From positions 29,872,061 through 29,936,060 of the forward strand of contig NC_056038.1 in the NCBI RefSeq assembly GCF_004379255.2: DNA of 64,000 nucleotides, given 5' to 3'. The position numbers were made by a program, and so were the translations under genes. The first letter of the stretch is position 1, and each line of letters starts with the position of its first letter. Below are positions 44,196-58,608 of the stretch, one piece after another. The notes below the pieces were generated by a model. That model was not told the DNA's origin. It did no database searches and saw only the letters and a list, made by a program, of their open reading frames with translations. This stretch comes from Salvia splendens (Eukaryota; Streptophyta; Magnoliopsida; Lamiales; Lamiaceae).

Positions 44196-46778
44196 TACTT
44201 GTACGTACGTATATGTGTTTTGTCCACACGCAAAGCTTGTAAATTGGACTATAAATGAAAATTTCAAAGCTTGAATTAAGTATATATAGTGCATTATTCA
44301 ATGTCAAGTTATAATCTACCTAAACTGGGGAAGGATTGCTTGGCGTGACACCCTATTCACAATTATTTTGTCAACAAATATTTTAATTACATCTTCTAAC
44401 CTTGCTCCACAAAGGAAACCCCTTAATGTAAATCCTCCAATCACCCATGAAAATTGACAAACTAGACAAATAATTGATAAAAACTTCTCAAGAGATCACT
44501 GGATCCCCCCTTTCCACAATAGTATCCTCCGTGCTCTGTACAAATATTTTTAATTTTTTAATTTAAGTAATTTAATTTGCAAATAGGGATTATTGTACAT
44601 CGAGACAAATAAATTCCATAATTTAAATGGAAAAATTAACTAATGAATTTTTCTACTACTATAATTTATTGGTCTTTAGTCAATTGTTCTCTTAAGAATT
44701 TTATATAATTTTATACGTATTTTTTTAACAATAAAGGAGTGGACTACCAGAGTTTATTAGTCCATATCAACGGTATATTTTGTTAAATATGATAAACATT
44801 ATCAAGCATAATTGCGTAATACTAATAAATTTTATGTTTATAATAAAACTTTTTAAAATATTGAATTAATAGCGGGACTCGAAAAATTGTGGGATAAGGA
44901 TCAGAACCGATAATTAATTACTACTCTTTACCACATTCTAATTTCATACTTGAAAAATAAAATTCCAACCATATTTATATCTAGAATATTACATTTCACG
45001 TGTTTGTAGAAATAAATACGTACCTTACTATAATAAAAAAAGTAAATCGACATGACTTGAAAGTTGAAAATTTCAGGTGAATCCGTACTTTAACTTATAG
45101 TAAAAGGTAAAATAATTATCAGAGTTAGGTGCTTAGTTCCATCTTTAATTTAATTAGGGTGGGAAGATGATATTGATATCACACATGAGCCAAATTGTTT
45201 CCAGACATATTATCTACAAGCCAAACAGCTAATAATTAGCACGTGTATTTGCTAAACATGTGAAATAATAGAATTATGCGCAGCTAAATACATAGAAAAA
45301 TGAGGAGATTAGCACGTTTAATGAAAAAAAATCATGAAATAATGCATACTTGGTTTGAACAAATACATACCTCTATATGACCAGATTCAAAGAATATTAA
45401 ATAGGATTAAGTGAGGACAATAGGACCAAAATGTATGAAATTGAAAAATGATTTAATCGTGTACAATATCTATAATTAATTTATTAGGTTTTAACAAGTT
45501 CAAGTGAAACTGACCATTTTTAATATGACGGACGCAGAAAAAAATGTTGGTAGATGCGTGATTAAGCCTATTTTCTTATAGTCAAATAAGTGTATGTATA
45601 TTGAAGTAATATATTATCAATAATATATTTAGTATATTAAAAATTTTGATATAATACATTAATCTAGTTTAAAACTATGTTTACATATAAAGATTTTTTA
45701 TTTTTACTTTTAATTTCTATTCCTTATTATGAAATTTTCTTCTTCTGTAGTAGTAGCATTCTTTCTTCTTTATATAGTTTTTATTTACGTCAATTTAACA
45801 AGGACTAAGTGATTTTGAACAATTTTAGTATAATTTACGATAGAAAAAATATTGTTATTCGGTAGTAGGTGCTTATGCTTACCTTTTACACGTTATTCTA
45901 ACGGATACGATACTAACTAATTAATACTACTATTTTCATAAATCTGTATTAGGATTTGATTAAATTTAATAATTTATTCCCCCAATGGATAAAATGCACT
46001 ACAATGTCTTCTATTTGAATACCAACCAACTTTCGACTGATAGCAACGGATGTTTGTCTATACATTATCGAAATGGGTATTTGGAACTCAATTGTGTGTC
46101 TCTCCTTCTAACTCGAATGTTCATCACATGACTCCTACCTTTAATGATCCTCCTAACATGGAGTTTTACATCAAAAAAACATGGCCATTAACTAAGCTCC
46201 TAATTTGTGTCTTGCGGTGAACCGAGCATTTTTGAGATCCAAGATTTCGATTTTGAATTTATAGTGTTATTTGTATACTTTTCAAATTATTGCATATGAA
46301 TAGGAATTTACCTAGCTAGGCTAGACTCTAAAAAATATTATTTGAAATTGTGACATCGTGTCATTAGTAATTATCATACATATCATAGTAGTAAAATTAT
46401 GTTATCAACTTTAGTGATTGTTGCATTAATTTTTAAGTAAATAAAAATTAGTTATATTATCCCTTTGACCCATAAAATACTACATACTAGAGTGGAGACG
46501 AGTTTTAGGAGTAACTACTAAGTATACTACATTTTTAGTGGAGAAGTACCTATATTATTAGGTGGACTACATTGTACATGAGAAATAATTAGATTATATG
46601 CAATAAATTTGTAAATAAGTATAGAGAATGATGAGGACAAAAGATAAAAAAAAATAAGTGTGCATTAATTTGTCTCACAAATAAAAAAGCATTGTGTGAT
46701 AAAAGTAAGTATATGCATGTTCGATTATTTTCTTACATATATGTAGAGATGTAACAAATTTTCGGACACCATCTCTGA
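44196..46778. other. AT-rich intergenic DNA, nothing recognised
   Basis: Over 2.5 kb without supportable gene or element. A single degenerate Stowaway-like start is near 46460. Confidence 0.4.
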
Positions 46779-48575
46779 GAGCATTCACAACCGTGCTCTT
46801 GCCAGTGGTACGGTTGTGGGCCCGACCCCACTTTTTCTGCCTGCTCTCTGGCAAGAGCACAACACCCACAGTTGTGCTCTTCCACAAGGACGAGCACAAT
46901 TAATTTAAAATTCAATTACACAAAAACATTTCCATAATACTAAAATTCATTAAAAAACCACAATAAATATTACAAATTACAAATAAAATAAAAAAGACAT
47001 AATTAAAATCCTAAAAATTAAAAATTACATAATTAAAATCCTAAAAATAAAAATTACATAATTAAAATACTAAAAATTAAAAATTACATAATTAAAATCC
47101 TAAAAATTAAAAATTACACAATTATTGGCTAATATTACCCGAGGAAGACTACGCATCCGGCGGCACCAACCCCAATTATTTTTGGAGACCCAATATCATA
47201 GTCTCGTGCGTTTGAAATTGCGTGGGGGTCATAGATGACCTATCGGCCATATTGAGTTGGGCCAAAAGGGCCCACAACGAGTTGTTCGGGGGTGGAGGTG
47301 GAGCATAGGGTGCGGGTTCGGGAGCGGGGGCAGATGGAGTCGCGGCGCGACGGCGTTCGGCCGCCGCCTTCTTCCTTCCTTGCGGTCGGCGTCGGGAACC
47401 GCTTGGTCCGGCGTCGGGGCTACCCAAGTTAGCTTCGGCGAGTTGGCTAGCCACTTCTTCGCCGGCGTCGGATAGGGATGCCAACCGTGACCGTTTGGAG
47501 GAGCCACTAGAGGAGGATGTTACGCCTCCCAGATACTTCGGGTGCGTCCTCATTTCCTGCCAAACATTTAGGTACTTGAACGACTTACCGTTCATGGATT
47601 GGTAGGTGCTCAGCGCCGCAGTGATGATGTCGACCTCGCTCCAGCCGCTCCCGGCATTCCGCGACTCCTGGAGGAAATAGCCATTGAACTTGCCAATTTC
47701 ATCGTTGGCTCGGCCGATGCAGTTGCGCACCATACTCTCGTTGCGCTCGATCGTTCCCGGCGGCCGGTTTGCATTGTACCGCCGAGAGACGCGCCACCAA
47801 AAGTGATCGCCGGATTGGTTCGTGCCAACCACCGCATCTTCGGATATTTTCAAGTATTCCTTGAACAATCTATCCATCTCCGCCGGTGAGTACGGTGTGC
47901 AGACACCGGCGCGAGATGGAGGAGTCGGAGTTTGGGAAGGGACGGGAGGCCTAGGCTCCGGTGTCCACCCGTATCGCCCATCGGAGCCACCTAGGTCGTC
48001 GACCGGGTATGGCCGGTAGCCACCCGGAATGCCCGAATCTTGGGTGAGAGGAGGGGCCGAATAGTCCGTTTCCGAACTAGGAAACGGTTGTGCACCGAAC
48101 CATTCGGGGTTCCAACCGTGGGAGCCGCTTGGGTTATCGTCGTGACCGGACATAGTGGTGTTGTAGGGTGTGAGAGAATGGAGATGAAAATGGATATGAT
48201 AGATTGAAGATGAGAATGGAGATGAGAGAATGATGATGGGAATTGTGTAGTTTGATGTTAATTTTTTGGAGTGAAATTGGGGGTATTTATAGATGAAAGT
48301 GTGTATTTTTGGGGTAAAAAAAATTAAAAAAAAATTAAAAAGTTGGAAAAAACGGTTATAAACGAATATAATTTTTTTGGGAAGTGAATTTTTTTTTTAA
48401 TTTTTTTATCGGTTTTTAATTAAAAACCGATTTAAAAAAAAAAATTAAACACAACGGCTATGCCGTTGACGAATGAGGGCGCGCCACGTCAGCTGCTCGC
48501 TGGCACGGCGGCGGGTGGCGTCCGTGCCAGCGGCGCGGACCGCCGCGGCGACGGACACCACCGTTGTGGATGCTC
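46779..48575. mobile_element. non-autonomous PIF/Harbinger element carrying ORF1 (copy B)
   Basis: 1,797-bp element with ends GAGCATTCACAACCG and (inverted) CCGTTGTGGATGCTC, flanked by TGA on both sides (46776-46778, 48576-48578). It shares the GTGCTCTTGCCAG/CTGGCAAGAGCAC subterminal hairpin and the overall layout with copy A. One ORF1, no transposase. Confidence 0.88.
47176..48153 (-). CDS. Harbinger ORF1, Myb/SANT-like NAM-associated-type protein (copy B)
   Basis: 325 codons from MSGHDDNPSGSHGW. Domain order is as in copy A: SPAEMDRLFKEYLKISEDAV, GDHFWWRVSRRYN, NGYFLQESRNAGSG, then SSSSGSSKRSR, basic and Pro/Ala stretches. Unlike A it keeps the C-terminal frame LWALLAQLNMAD and TQFQTHETMILGL, but a TAA at 47176-47178 replaces the Gln codon retained in A, cutting about ten residues before the usual stop near 47149. 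Copies A and B carry different small defects, so neither is fully intact. The protein is expected to be nuclear and bind transposon ends. Confidence 0.8.
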   Translation of the reverse strand: MSGHDDNPSGSHGWNPEWFGAQPFPSSETDYSAPPLTQDSGIPGGYRPYPVDDLGGSDGRYGWTPEPRPPVPSQTPTPPSRAGVCTPYSPAEMDRLFKEYLKISEDAVVGTNQSGDHFWWRVSRRYNANRPPGTIERNESMVRNCIGRANDEIGKFNGYFLQESRNAGSGWSEVDIITAALSTYQSMNGKSFKYLNVWQEMRTHPKYLGGVTSSSSGSSKRSRLASLSDAGEEVASQLAEANLGSPDAGPSGSRRRPQGRKKAAAERRRAATPSAPAPEPAPYAPPPPPNNSLWALLAQLNMADRSSMTPTQFQTHETMILGLQK

Positions 48576-49880
48576 TGATGTCACTAAAATCATGTTAGTA
48601 TTTGACAATTTTGTTTAGTGGAGATAGAGGTTTCTCCAATAGACAGAAGATAGTAATTGCAGAATTGCCATAACGTAAAAATATCTACAACAATACAAAG
48701 TTTTTCTTCTTCCAAACTTGATATAAAAAGGTTCTAGTCCACAAAATATACAACAATACAAAGTTTTTCTTCTTCCAAACTTGATATAAAAAGGTTCTAG
48801 TCCACAAAATATACAACCTATTTTAAATTGGAACTGAATTGAGACAGCTTGAGTGGTGTAATCTGCTTGTTGCATAAGATGAGTGATCAAATCACTTTAA
48901 AGTTTTGATTGGTCCATTACATGCAAGGGTGGAGCCTATACTTTTCAAGTGAAGAAGGGCATCTTTTCCAAAATTGGATACCACTCCAAAAAGATAACAA
49001 AGGCGATTTAGCTGAGTACTCAATATAATGTAGAGAAATTCAAAGAACCTCATACCAAATCCAAATCCAAATCCAAATCCGAATCCGACATAACGACATG
49101 AAGTTCATGCACGATTCGAGTTCACGACCACAAATTTTTTATTTTATTTTTTCCTCTTCCAAACGTTATTATATGTACATAATTGATCGTATTCATCTAT
49201 CAACTTTTCAGTTTGCTTTTAAAAAAGACGATTCAAATGCGAAGAATTGTCTACAGTCCAACACTGACTCATGAAGTCACGATACAGCAAACATGTTGAA
49301 AATTAAACAAGAAAAAGAATCATTGTCAGAAAACATTTACATGAGAACTCCATTTGTTGTGAGTTTACCTTAATTAACAGTTCATTTCTAGTTGGTTGTC
49401 TCTGGCAAATAATCATGCCGCCCCAGTTGGTCATTTTAATTACTCAATGTCAATTTTGTTTATTTTAGATTAATTTAACCAATTGCAAAACAAACGTAAA
49501 TTACAAAGACCAAATTAAGGTAGTAATTCATAAAATGGGGTAATATTTGATCTCTATGTACTAAACCTTGACTTCTTATATTGTTCACATGTGGGGTCAA
49601 TTTCCCTTATTTTAGCCTTGCAGACAAGGCTGTTTCCGCCGGTGAACCTATTGATGTCGAACGCCACCCATGTCATACTTATCGGCGTGTAAACTATGTG
49701 GTGGAGGCAGCGTACAATCAACAGGCAAGCCAACCAAGTGTGCAACCAGTTAGGAGTCTTTTTCTTTATTTCAAATTAGTTGTTATTATCATTTAGATTT
49801 GATTCATGATCTTTTTGGATTAGGTTTGCTTTTAAAGTCCATTTTAGTTAGTACTCAGTAGTCTTGTGGATGTCTGAAAA
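48576..49880. other. intergenic with a 63-bp tandem duplication
   Basis: Apart from the duplication at 48688-48813 nothing firm. Short frames at 49554-49796 have no homology that I recognise. Confidence 0.4.
48688..48813. repeat. perfect 63-bp tandem duplication
   Basis: Unit CAACAATACAAAGTTTTTCT...ACAAAATATA occurs at 48688-48750 and again at 48751-48813 without visible differences. Confidence 0.88.
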
Positions 49881-49882
49881 GT

Positions 49883-50106
49883 ACTCCCTCCGTCCACTAT
49901 CAATAATCTTGGTAGTAGAATATATAAATTTTAAAATAATTAATAAAACATGAGAAAAATAGAGAAAAAATAGTTGTAATATTATTAATAAAAAATGAGG
50001 TTTACCTAATTAGAGTCATAAACTTACAAAAATATAAGGAAACTAATTTTTATGGATAATCCAAAATGAAAAATATGGCTATAATTAGTTGTGGACAAAT
50101 GGAGTA
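49883..50106. mobile_element. degenerate Stowaway-type MITE
   Basis: Left end TACTCCCTCCGTCCACTATC; right end TAATTAGTTGTGGACAAATGGAGTA is the degraded inverse. Non-coding. Confidence 0.6.
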
Positions 50107-53100
50107 TCAGTCTCGCAAGAGAAAGACATTAGCGGTTTAGTTTTTATTTATTTATTTTAGTAGTTTCACAATCTAATTTAATTCGTGTTCTCATAGTCGT
50201 ATTATCAAATATTACTATGTGGTACGGTTGTATAATTAAACGTGTGGCGTGCTTGTTTCGACGCATATCATAGGAGTACTATATGAGAAATGAATAAAAA
50301 ATGTAATCACTTTTCTAATTTAATAAATTGAGAACAAAAATATGTTAAGCATCTTCTCTAGTCCCTAAAAAAGAGACAAGTATGAAAGTTTGACAAAAGT
50401 AGCAAACAACTTAACAATAACAATCTCCAAAATAGCATCCAAAAGCTAGATTATAAAGTTCGAGTTGGTAAACTTCAACAAATTGTAAAAAATTATATAT
50501 GTGACCTAATATAACCTAATTTTGACCAAGATAATAATTTTATTGTAATTTCACTATTCGACAAAATATATGGTTAGATTGACATTTGACAACAAAAGAT
50601 TTGTCCAAAATAATAGCGTTGAATCATTTGACAATATGTACTTTTATGAATTTATACGTATGAGCTTGAATTAAAAATGACCAACAATTTTCAAACTAAT
50701 GCTACCTCATTCTTATTATTCTATACTAATATTTTTATCTATCGAACGAAATTATAACATTTATTTATAATTTCAATAAGCTTTTTATTCATGTCCGGTC
50801 AAGTCACTTGGTGAAATCGGTCTCTCGAATCTTCAAAAATATAGTACTACTACTTATAATTTTATATCATGTTTGTTAGATAGAATTTGTTTGTATGAAC
50901 AATAAGGACTGATTTATAATATCGTTATAGTTGGTCAAAGAAGGTTCCATTTTTCGTATTTTAAAATTTTAACTATATCACGAGTTGCATACCGTTAAAA
51001 CTTAAAAGGTAACCTCTTTAATACTAATATAGTTCTACTTCCTCGATTCATAACATAGCAACTAGATTCTACACGTTCTAACAAATACAAATCCATGATC
51101 AAATTATGAACAAAACCCTTTTATCCAATAAAAAATGAACAAAACCTAGAGGCGAGAGAAGCACGTTACCATTAAATTTGCATAAATTATTTTATTACAG
51201 TAACCTTTCTAGTAATTTTAGATAAAATATCTACCACGTCCATAAAAAATTAACTTATTCTAAATTTTAACAGACATAAGTCATTCATAAAACTGGATGA
51301 TCATTGATAGATAAACTTAATTTGTTGGTTATTTTATTTTATTTTATTACATCCATTTAGAACTCTTTGTCACACGTATAAGTAAACTTGTTACATTTAG
51401 CAAATTTGACATCTGTACGACTGTACGTGTAACTAAATTTTGATACACCTTAAATTATTACAAGATATATATTTTTGTTACACCTGTGTCTCTCTCACAC
51501 GCATGGTATATATAGGTCGATGAGATTAAAACATGACATCTACTATATGTATATATTGTGGAAGTTTTGTGAAAAATACTACTAACATAAATGATACGTA
51601 TTACGAATATTATGAATCTTCAATTTCATTGTACAATTAATGCTGATGAATTGAGGAATAATAAAAATGAATAGAGCCAAAGAGACTTTTAAGAATTTAC
51701 ACACAAATAAGAAAAATCAATTGAAATGAAGAGACACTTAAGGAATCCCTAAAGGTGCCAACAATAAAAAAATTCTCCCTGCCTCTCCTATTGAAGCCTC
51801 AGCTGTGCAGCCATGAAGATGCTCACAAGATATTCATCTAGGATTGAGTTGTGGAGTTGAATCTCATGAACCAAACACACAACAAATTTAATCTCTGATA
51901 CAATCTTGCAAACCGAACTCCCCCATAGTAGATGGATCATGATAAAAATTTTCTGAAAGTCAGAACAAATACCTATATTAGTTCGCAGCTTTGTTAAGAA
52001 CAAAATAGGCTTCATTATGGGAATGAAGACTATTTAAATACAAAGTTAACCTAATTTAAGAAGGAATGTTCATCTTCTTCCGCAATTGAAATTTCTTAAT
52101 CATCTCTTTCCAGAGTCTTCTCTTCTCCTAGCCCATGCATTGAATTTTAACGGTCTTCAAATTTTAATTAACTTTTATTGTGTTAATTACATTTATTTAT
52201 TTTTCGTTTTTTCTATTATTTATTTTGGAAATAATTCAGCTACAATATTAACTCAAGAACTATTGGGATTAAAATAATTTTTTAATAAATTTATCATTTA
52301 AAATTATTATTGAGTTAATATTACAATTGGATTAATTTCAAAATAAATATGTGAAAAAAGATAAATAAATAAATAAATGTAATTACACAAGAAAAATTTA
52401 ATTAAATTATGAACTATGTTAAATAAATATCCAACCAAATTAAAATTATAAGTATAAAAACCTCTTAAATGAAAATGCATTAGTATAAGGATCTAAATAA
52501 ATAAATAAAATGTAAAAAGATCTAATGAAAAAAAATATATTAGTACAGACATAATGAATCAAACATTTGTAAAAAGACCTAATGAAATAAATTATTTAGG
52601 TATAAGAGCTTCTAGATGTGTTTTGCCTAACTTAATTGTCGTCAAATAATTATGAATGTATTATTGTAACAATTTTAAAGAATAATTACATTTTCACATG
52701 TTTAAATAATTACAAACCAAATAAATAAATTGCAATAAATACTAAAATCTGATGAGTAACGACATTTTCTTTTTATCTATGTTGGGGCCATCTTAGGTAA
52801 AGATGGTTTAGTATCTAATTATCCTCAAACTACCATAAATCCATTCCACACACGCATTGTCCAACAAACTTACACAATAAGAGAGGTAAACAAAATAAAA
52901 ATTAAACTAAATACTACATATATATAGAATAAAAGATAATGACGAGTGTTCAAACTTTGAATTTGACATTTAACTAAACACTCTGAATGGGTTTCAAACT
53001 TACATTACATTAATATTTCAATGGTGCTCCACCGACATTTACCCTTTCTGAAAGCAAATCGAGTAATTAGCTAATAATGTTGAAGGTCTTAATTAACTAC

Positions 53101-53381
53101 TACTATTATTAATCCTAATGACGTATGCCAGGTTATCGCTGCCTGCACGTTTAGCCTTGCAATTATTAAGCCATAAAACAAGTTGATGAAAAGTAACAGA
53201 ATATAATCGCATTAATAAAAATGACATTAATAATAATAAAAAGTTAATAAGTACAGTAATTTCTATGAATAATTCAGTATACTCTGTCCTACGGATGCCA
53301 TTGAAAACCTAGCTTTCAGATGGACTTTTTTTTTTCTTCTGACGGAACAAAACGACCAGATTTAGATGATGATAATAATGA

Positions 53382-53415
<34 letters not shown>

Positions 53416-54714
53416 TGTGGAATCAGTATTTCCTTCATAATGTCACTGTCGTTCATAATTGGAAATTATTTCTTGTAGTGTCATTTTCAATCCTACAAGT
53501 ACATTTAAACCTGTAATCACTATTTGAAAGCGTGCACCTTATTATTATGGAGTAGTAGATTAGGTTCATTGGCAGAACGATTGATGAGATGTAAAATAAC
53601 TTAAGTTCATTAAGCCATGTAAAATATAAAAATTACTCCCTCAATCTAAAATTAGTTGAGTCATATTTATTTTTGGCTTTCCTATATTATTTGAGTTATT
53701 TTATTTATTGAAAAAAAAGGAAAGCATTCAATCATTTTTATTTTGTTCTTTTTTTACATTAATTACTCTCTTTTCTATCTTGTACTAGCATTACTTTATT
53801 GGTTCTCCTATTTTATTTTATTTTTTTATTTAATCCATTAAACACAATTTTCTTAAATTTTATGTTTGAAAGAAACTTATCAACTAACATAGAACAGAAG
53901 AGAGTACGAGTAAATAATTTTATTCAGAGAGAAAGAAATTTGCATAGTTGGCCAATGATCACATTCTTTCTTTCCTTTCTATGCGTGGTTGGCCAACGAT
54001 CAAATTCTTTCCATTCCTTGAAAATACATACATGTGGGGAAATAGAAATGTATAATCTCACTAGTAATTTTGAAGACATCAATTGCCTTGGACCATTGTA
54101 AGATAAATAATTTATGAGTATTAGCTATTTTTGTGAATGTATTTTCAGTTTGAGAGGTTTCACTCAATTATCTCTATATTAATTATTACGAGGAAGTTTC
54201 CATATAAAATAGTCAAAACATGAGAATATTAGGCGTGATGGCTAAGTCTAAAATTCTTGGATTCAATTTGAATACTAAAACAAAGAAAATTGAAGTAAAA
54301 GTTGTTGTTCATGCAAATTGAATAAAAAACTGAGAAAAGAATTAGGCAAATTAAAGTAAAAAGCCATCAGTAGTATGGCCCACTTAAAACAGAGTCGATC
54401 CAAGGTGGTAGGGGTCCATTAGATGTGATCCATATACATGCTCCACGACCCCTGTTCCCACTCCCACTCAATCATTTCTCCACATATATTCTTTTTTTAA
54501 AAAAAATTAGCCATATAATTGTCTCACCCCTCAATAATAGTAGGAGTAACAATTAATTACTAGTACTACTATTTCCTAAGGTTTTTCAGATTTGACTGCA
54601 AATTTATTTTGTATATGTGGAATCGGTAAGGACTTACAATAAAGTGGAAATTATATCTCTATAATTTGTTGCGTCACGTGCATGAATAATGAACTTAGTT
54701 TTGCTAAAAATATA
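50107..54714. other. long AT-rich intergenic stretch
   Basis: No gene supported over 4.6 kb. A one-sided Stowaway-like start (ATTACTCCCTCAATCTAAAA) is at about 53632. A 75-codon minus-strand frame at 51788-52015 (with LVHEIQLHNSILDEYLVSIF) looks somewhat protein-like but has no recognised family. Confidence 0.4.
53371..53414. repeat. (ATT)n microsatellite
   Basis: Uninterrupted run of about 13 ATT units. Confidence 0.9.
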
Positions 54715-54949
54715 CTCCCTCCGTCCCATGCTACTCGCACTTTTCATTTTAGGCCGTAAATTTGGGATTGATTTTTTTGTGTAATTAAAAAAGAATTTTA
54801 GGTGTAATGAGACATCACTTAATAAAAGAGCTCTTAACTTAAACTAACATATTAATTAAATGCATTAATTCTAACTTAAATTATAAATAGTGTAAGGACT
54901 TTGTGACGAGCCGAAAAGCAAACGTGCGAGTAGCACGGGACGGAGGGAG
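54715..54949. mobile_element. Stowaway-type MITE
   Basis: Ends CTCCCTCCGTCCCATGCTAC and GTAGCACGGGACGGAGGGAG are inverted repeats flanked by TA. This is the best-preserved Stowaway copy in the window. Confidence 0.9.
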
Positions 54950-55493
54950 TACATAAAACGAGCCATATACAAGATTCATTATTTATTACTATTATAAAAC
55001 AAATCTAACATTTCTTTAAGAAAATAAAAAGAGGTAACATGATTTCCGACTAGAATAGGAAAACACTCCACGCTCTTGTTTACATATAACTAGATGATCA
55101 CTTTGTGCTATAATAGTAATGTAGTCAAAAGTGACAATTTCAGATTGCATTTTTTTACAATAACTAGTAGACTATTATTCCACCCTCAGATAATTGGCCC
55201 ATCTCGGATATTTGTTCCACGCTATATTTATATTCTATCCAAATGATGCCTAATAATTTTTCAATTTCCCGAACCGAATTATCAAAGTAAAAATAGAATT
55301 CAAACACGACATGGAAAAAGAGATTGGAACATAGACCAAATTGACTCATCGCAAGTTCTAGGAAGGCCGTGGATGGAAAATTCCTTATGATAAGTGGATG
55401 GGATTAACAAGGTAGTATTAATTTTTTAGATGAGATTAGCCGAATATAAGGTCAACAGGACGCAAATTGGGGATGACTTTAACAACTTAGGTG
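54950..55493. other. intergenic, nothing recognised
   Basis: AT-rich spacer between two MITEs; no gene. Confidence 0.4.
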
Positions 55494-55635
55494 GTGTTCG
55501 GTTTCTAGATAAAATAATACCAAGATATAATTTAAGATTAAGTTGTAAGAATATTTTAATTGGAATGAGTTTATAATTAATTATCACATGATTATTCATC
55601 TAAGATACAACTTGCAAACCAAACTGGCCCATAGT
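55494..55635. mobile_element. small hAT-like MITE upstream of ACC oxidase
   Basis: Left end GGTGTTCGGTTTCTAGATAA and right end CTTGCAAACCAAACTGGCCC are imperfect inverted repeats of the 'TGTTCGGTTT' type. It ends about 285 bp before the ACC oxidase start codon. Confidence 0.5.
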
Positions 55636-55807
55636 ATATGAATTACCATAATAACATACCCCTAGTAAATTTTTGTGTGGGATTAAGGAATGGACGGTTG
55701 TAGTTGAGCTTAGCAAGTAGTAGTAATTTTTAGATTAGGATGAAGTTAATTTTTGAGATGGGACTAACAAACAAGTAAGAGACGTGAATCTCATCCCCTT
55801 CCACGCC

Positions 55808-55815
55808 TATAAATA
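55808..55815 (+). promoter_or_regulatory. TATA box of the ACC oxidase gene
   Basis: TATAAATA lies 113 bp before the ATG. Transcription would start near 55840, giving a leader of about 80 bases. Confidence 0.6.
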
Positions 55816-55881
55816 TCAAATCCAACCTCTCAACATATACTCCAAATCAACTCATCGCATAACAAGCCTACTTTCTAGTAA

Positions 55882-57006
<1,125 letters not shown>

Positions 57007-57651
57007 TCATTGATCCATTTTTTTATTGTGTTATTATTATGCTACTACGCCTGTGTTTAGATCATATGGTATCAGTATGTGTATGTGTGCTTGCTAGATT
57101 AGTGTGTGGGATGGGATGATTCAGCTTTGAAGAAGTCTGTCTCTCAAATAATTAATTATTGTTTCTATGAAATGAATTCTTGTGTGAAGTGGTGATTGAT
57201 TATTTAGTGGTGCATGATACTGTACTCCTCTGTTCCCGCATGGTTTGAATTTTATAAATCAGACACATAGTAATTGAAGGAAGATCAGGGGCAGCTGCTA
57301 AAAAGGCTTACTTTTGAAAATAAACAGTGTATATTGAATATAATATGCATCAAGTGTAATAAGACAGAGTCATGCTGCATTTAAACGGGGGGTTTGTTTC
57401 CCATTTGCCTCATTATTTGGGAACGACAAACCATTTACTACATGATAGAAGTATGATATAAATATATATTTGGTGTCCGTGAGAATGTAAAAGGCAGATT
57501 CTAGGGGTAATTTAATCCCACAATAATCACTTTCATTGGTAAATCAATATCGATTATGATCTGTCGGGCTGGGTGTGGGGCCTTGGATGAGGATTTCACC
57601 TTTTTTAGTACAAGGCGGGTGAAATCAATAACAAAGAGGTAAAGTTAAGTC
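57007..57651 (+). other. 3' flank of ACC oxidase
   Basis: Likely 3' UTR in the first 200 bases (T-rich, with ATAATTAATTATTG near 57150), then AT-rich spacer to the hAT element. Confidence 0.5.
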
Positions 57652-58608
57652 CAATGTTTTAAAAATCGGACCGGTAAGCGAACCGGTGAAGCTACTGGTT
57701 CATGATTCAACCGGTCGGACCGGTTTAATCACTGGTTGAACCGTTTTACTGTTACAAATATGTATAATTCAATTTATAATGTAAAATATAGTGTCCAATA
57801 TAATAAATAATAAAATATGATCAATAATGTATCACAAAAACATTCAATCTTACAAATAATTAGTATATATACAAATATAAAACATTAAAATTTAGTGAAT
57901 ATAATAAAATATACAAATTGTTAGTTAGTGTGAATAAAAATTAAATATTTTACATATAAAAATAAACCAAATTTATATTAATTCAAAAAAATGTATGTGG
58001 TGGAATAATCAAATACAAATTATTAGTTAGTTTAAACAAAAGAATACTTTAATATCAATAGTTAGGCTACATGAATTAAATATATGCTATAAAAATATAT
58101 ATTTAGTAAATAATAAACTAGAATAAATAAATATATTGAAAAAATTGAATCTTAACGATAGTAATAAGCGTTATAGTAATAATATAGTAACTAGGAAAGT
58201 ATAGATAAAATTTAGAGGATGATAATTATATGTATCATAATAAATAATTACATAAAAAATATAAAATAAATGAATTATTAGTTGGTTTAAATAAAAATAT
58301 TAATATTCTATGTATAACATTGTTTAATGATCTTATTTTTCCATGTGGGGCTTGTGGTGGAGTGGTTAAGCTCTTGTTAATTGGAGTGGAGGTTATGAGT
58401 TCAAGCCATTCCAACAACAAGTTTTTAAAATTTTGAACACAAAAGCAAAAACCGGTTTCCGGTTTCCGGCCAACCGGTCCAACCGGCCGGTTCAAACGGT
58501 TCTCGGTGGCTCAACCTCACACTGGTCTAAATAGGTAAACCGGACCGGACTACCTACCGGTTCGCGGTCGGACCGGTCGAACCGGCCGGTCCGGTTTTTA
58601 AAACACTG
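57652..58608. mobile_element. non-autonomous hAT element with 8-bp duplication
   Basis: Terminal repeats CAATGTTTTAAAAATCGGAC and (inverted) CCGGTTTTTAAAACACTG are flanked by identical GTTAAGTC (57644-57651, 58609-58616). The 8-bp duplication and CA(G/A)TG ends define hAT. Subterminal DNA is packed with ACCGGT/CCGGTC motifs in both orientations, probable transposase-binding sites. The 600-bp core is very AT-rich, and a tRNA-like patch lies at 58341-58421. Confidence 0.85.
58341..58421 (+). repeat. tRNA-like patch inside the hAT element
   Basis: TGGTGGAGTGGTTAAG resembles a pol III A box and, about 45 bp on, GAGTTCAAGCC resembles a B box. The order and spacing suit a tRNA-derived SINE head, but no complete cloverleaf can be drawn. 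Confidence 0.35.

Noticed and set aside
51788..52015. 75-codon minus-strand frame as a gene
   Set aside because: Some protein-like wording but no family, no splice context and stops in neighbouring frames; too weak.
58341..58421. tRNA gene
   Set aside because: A- and B-box-like strings exist but no acceptor stem or cloverleaf can be paired; more likely SINE-derived.
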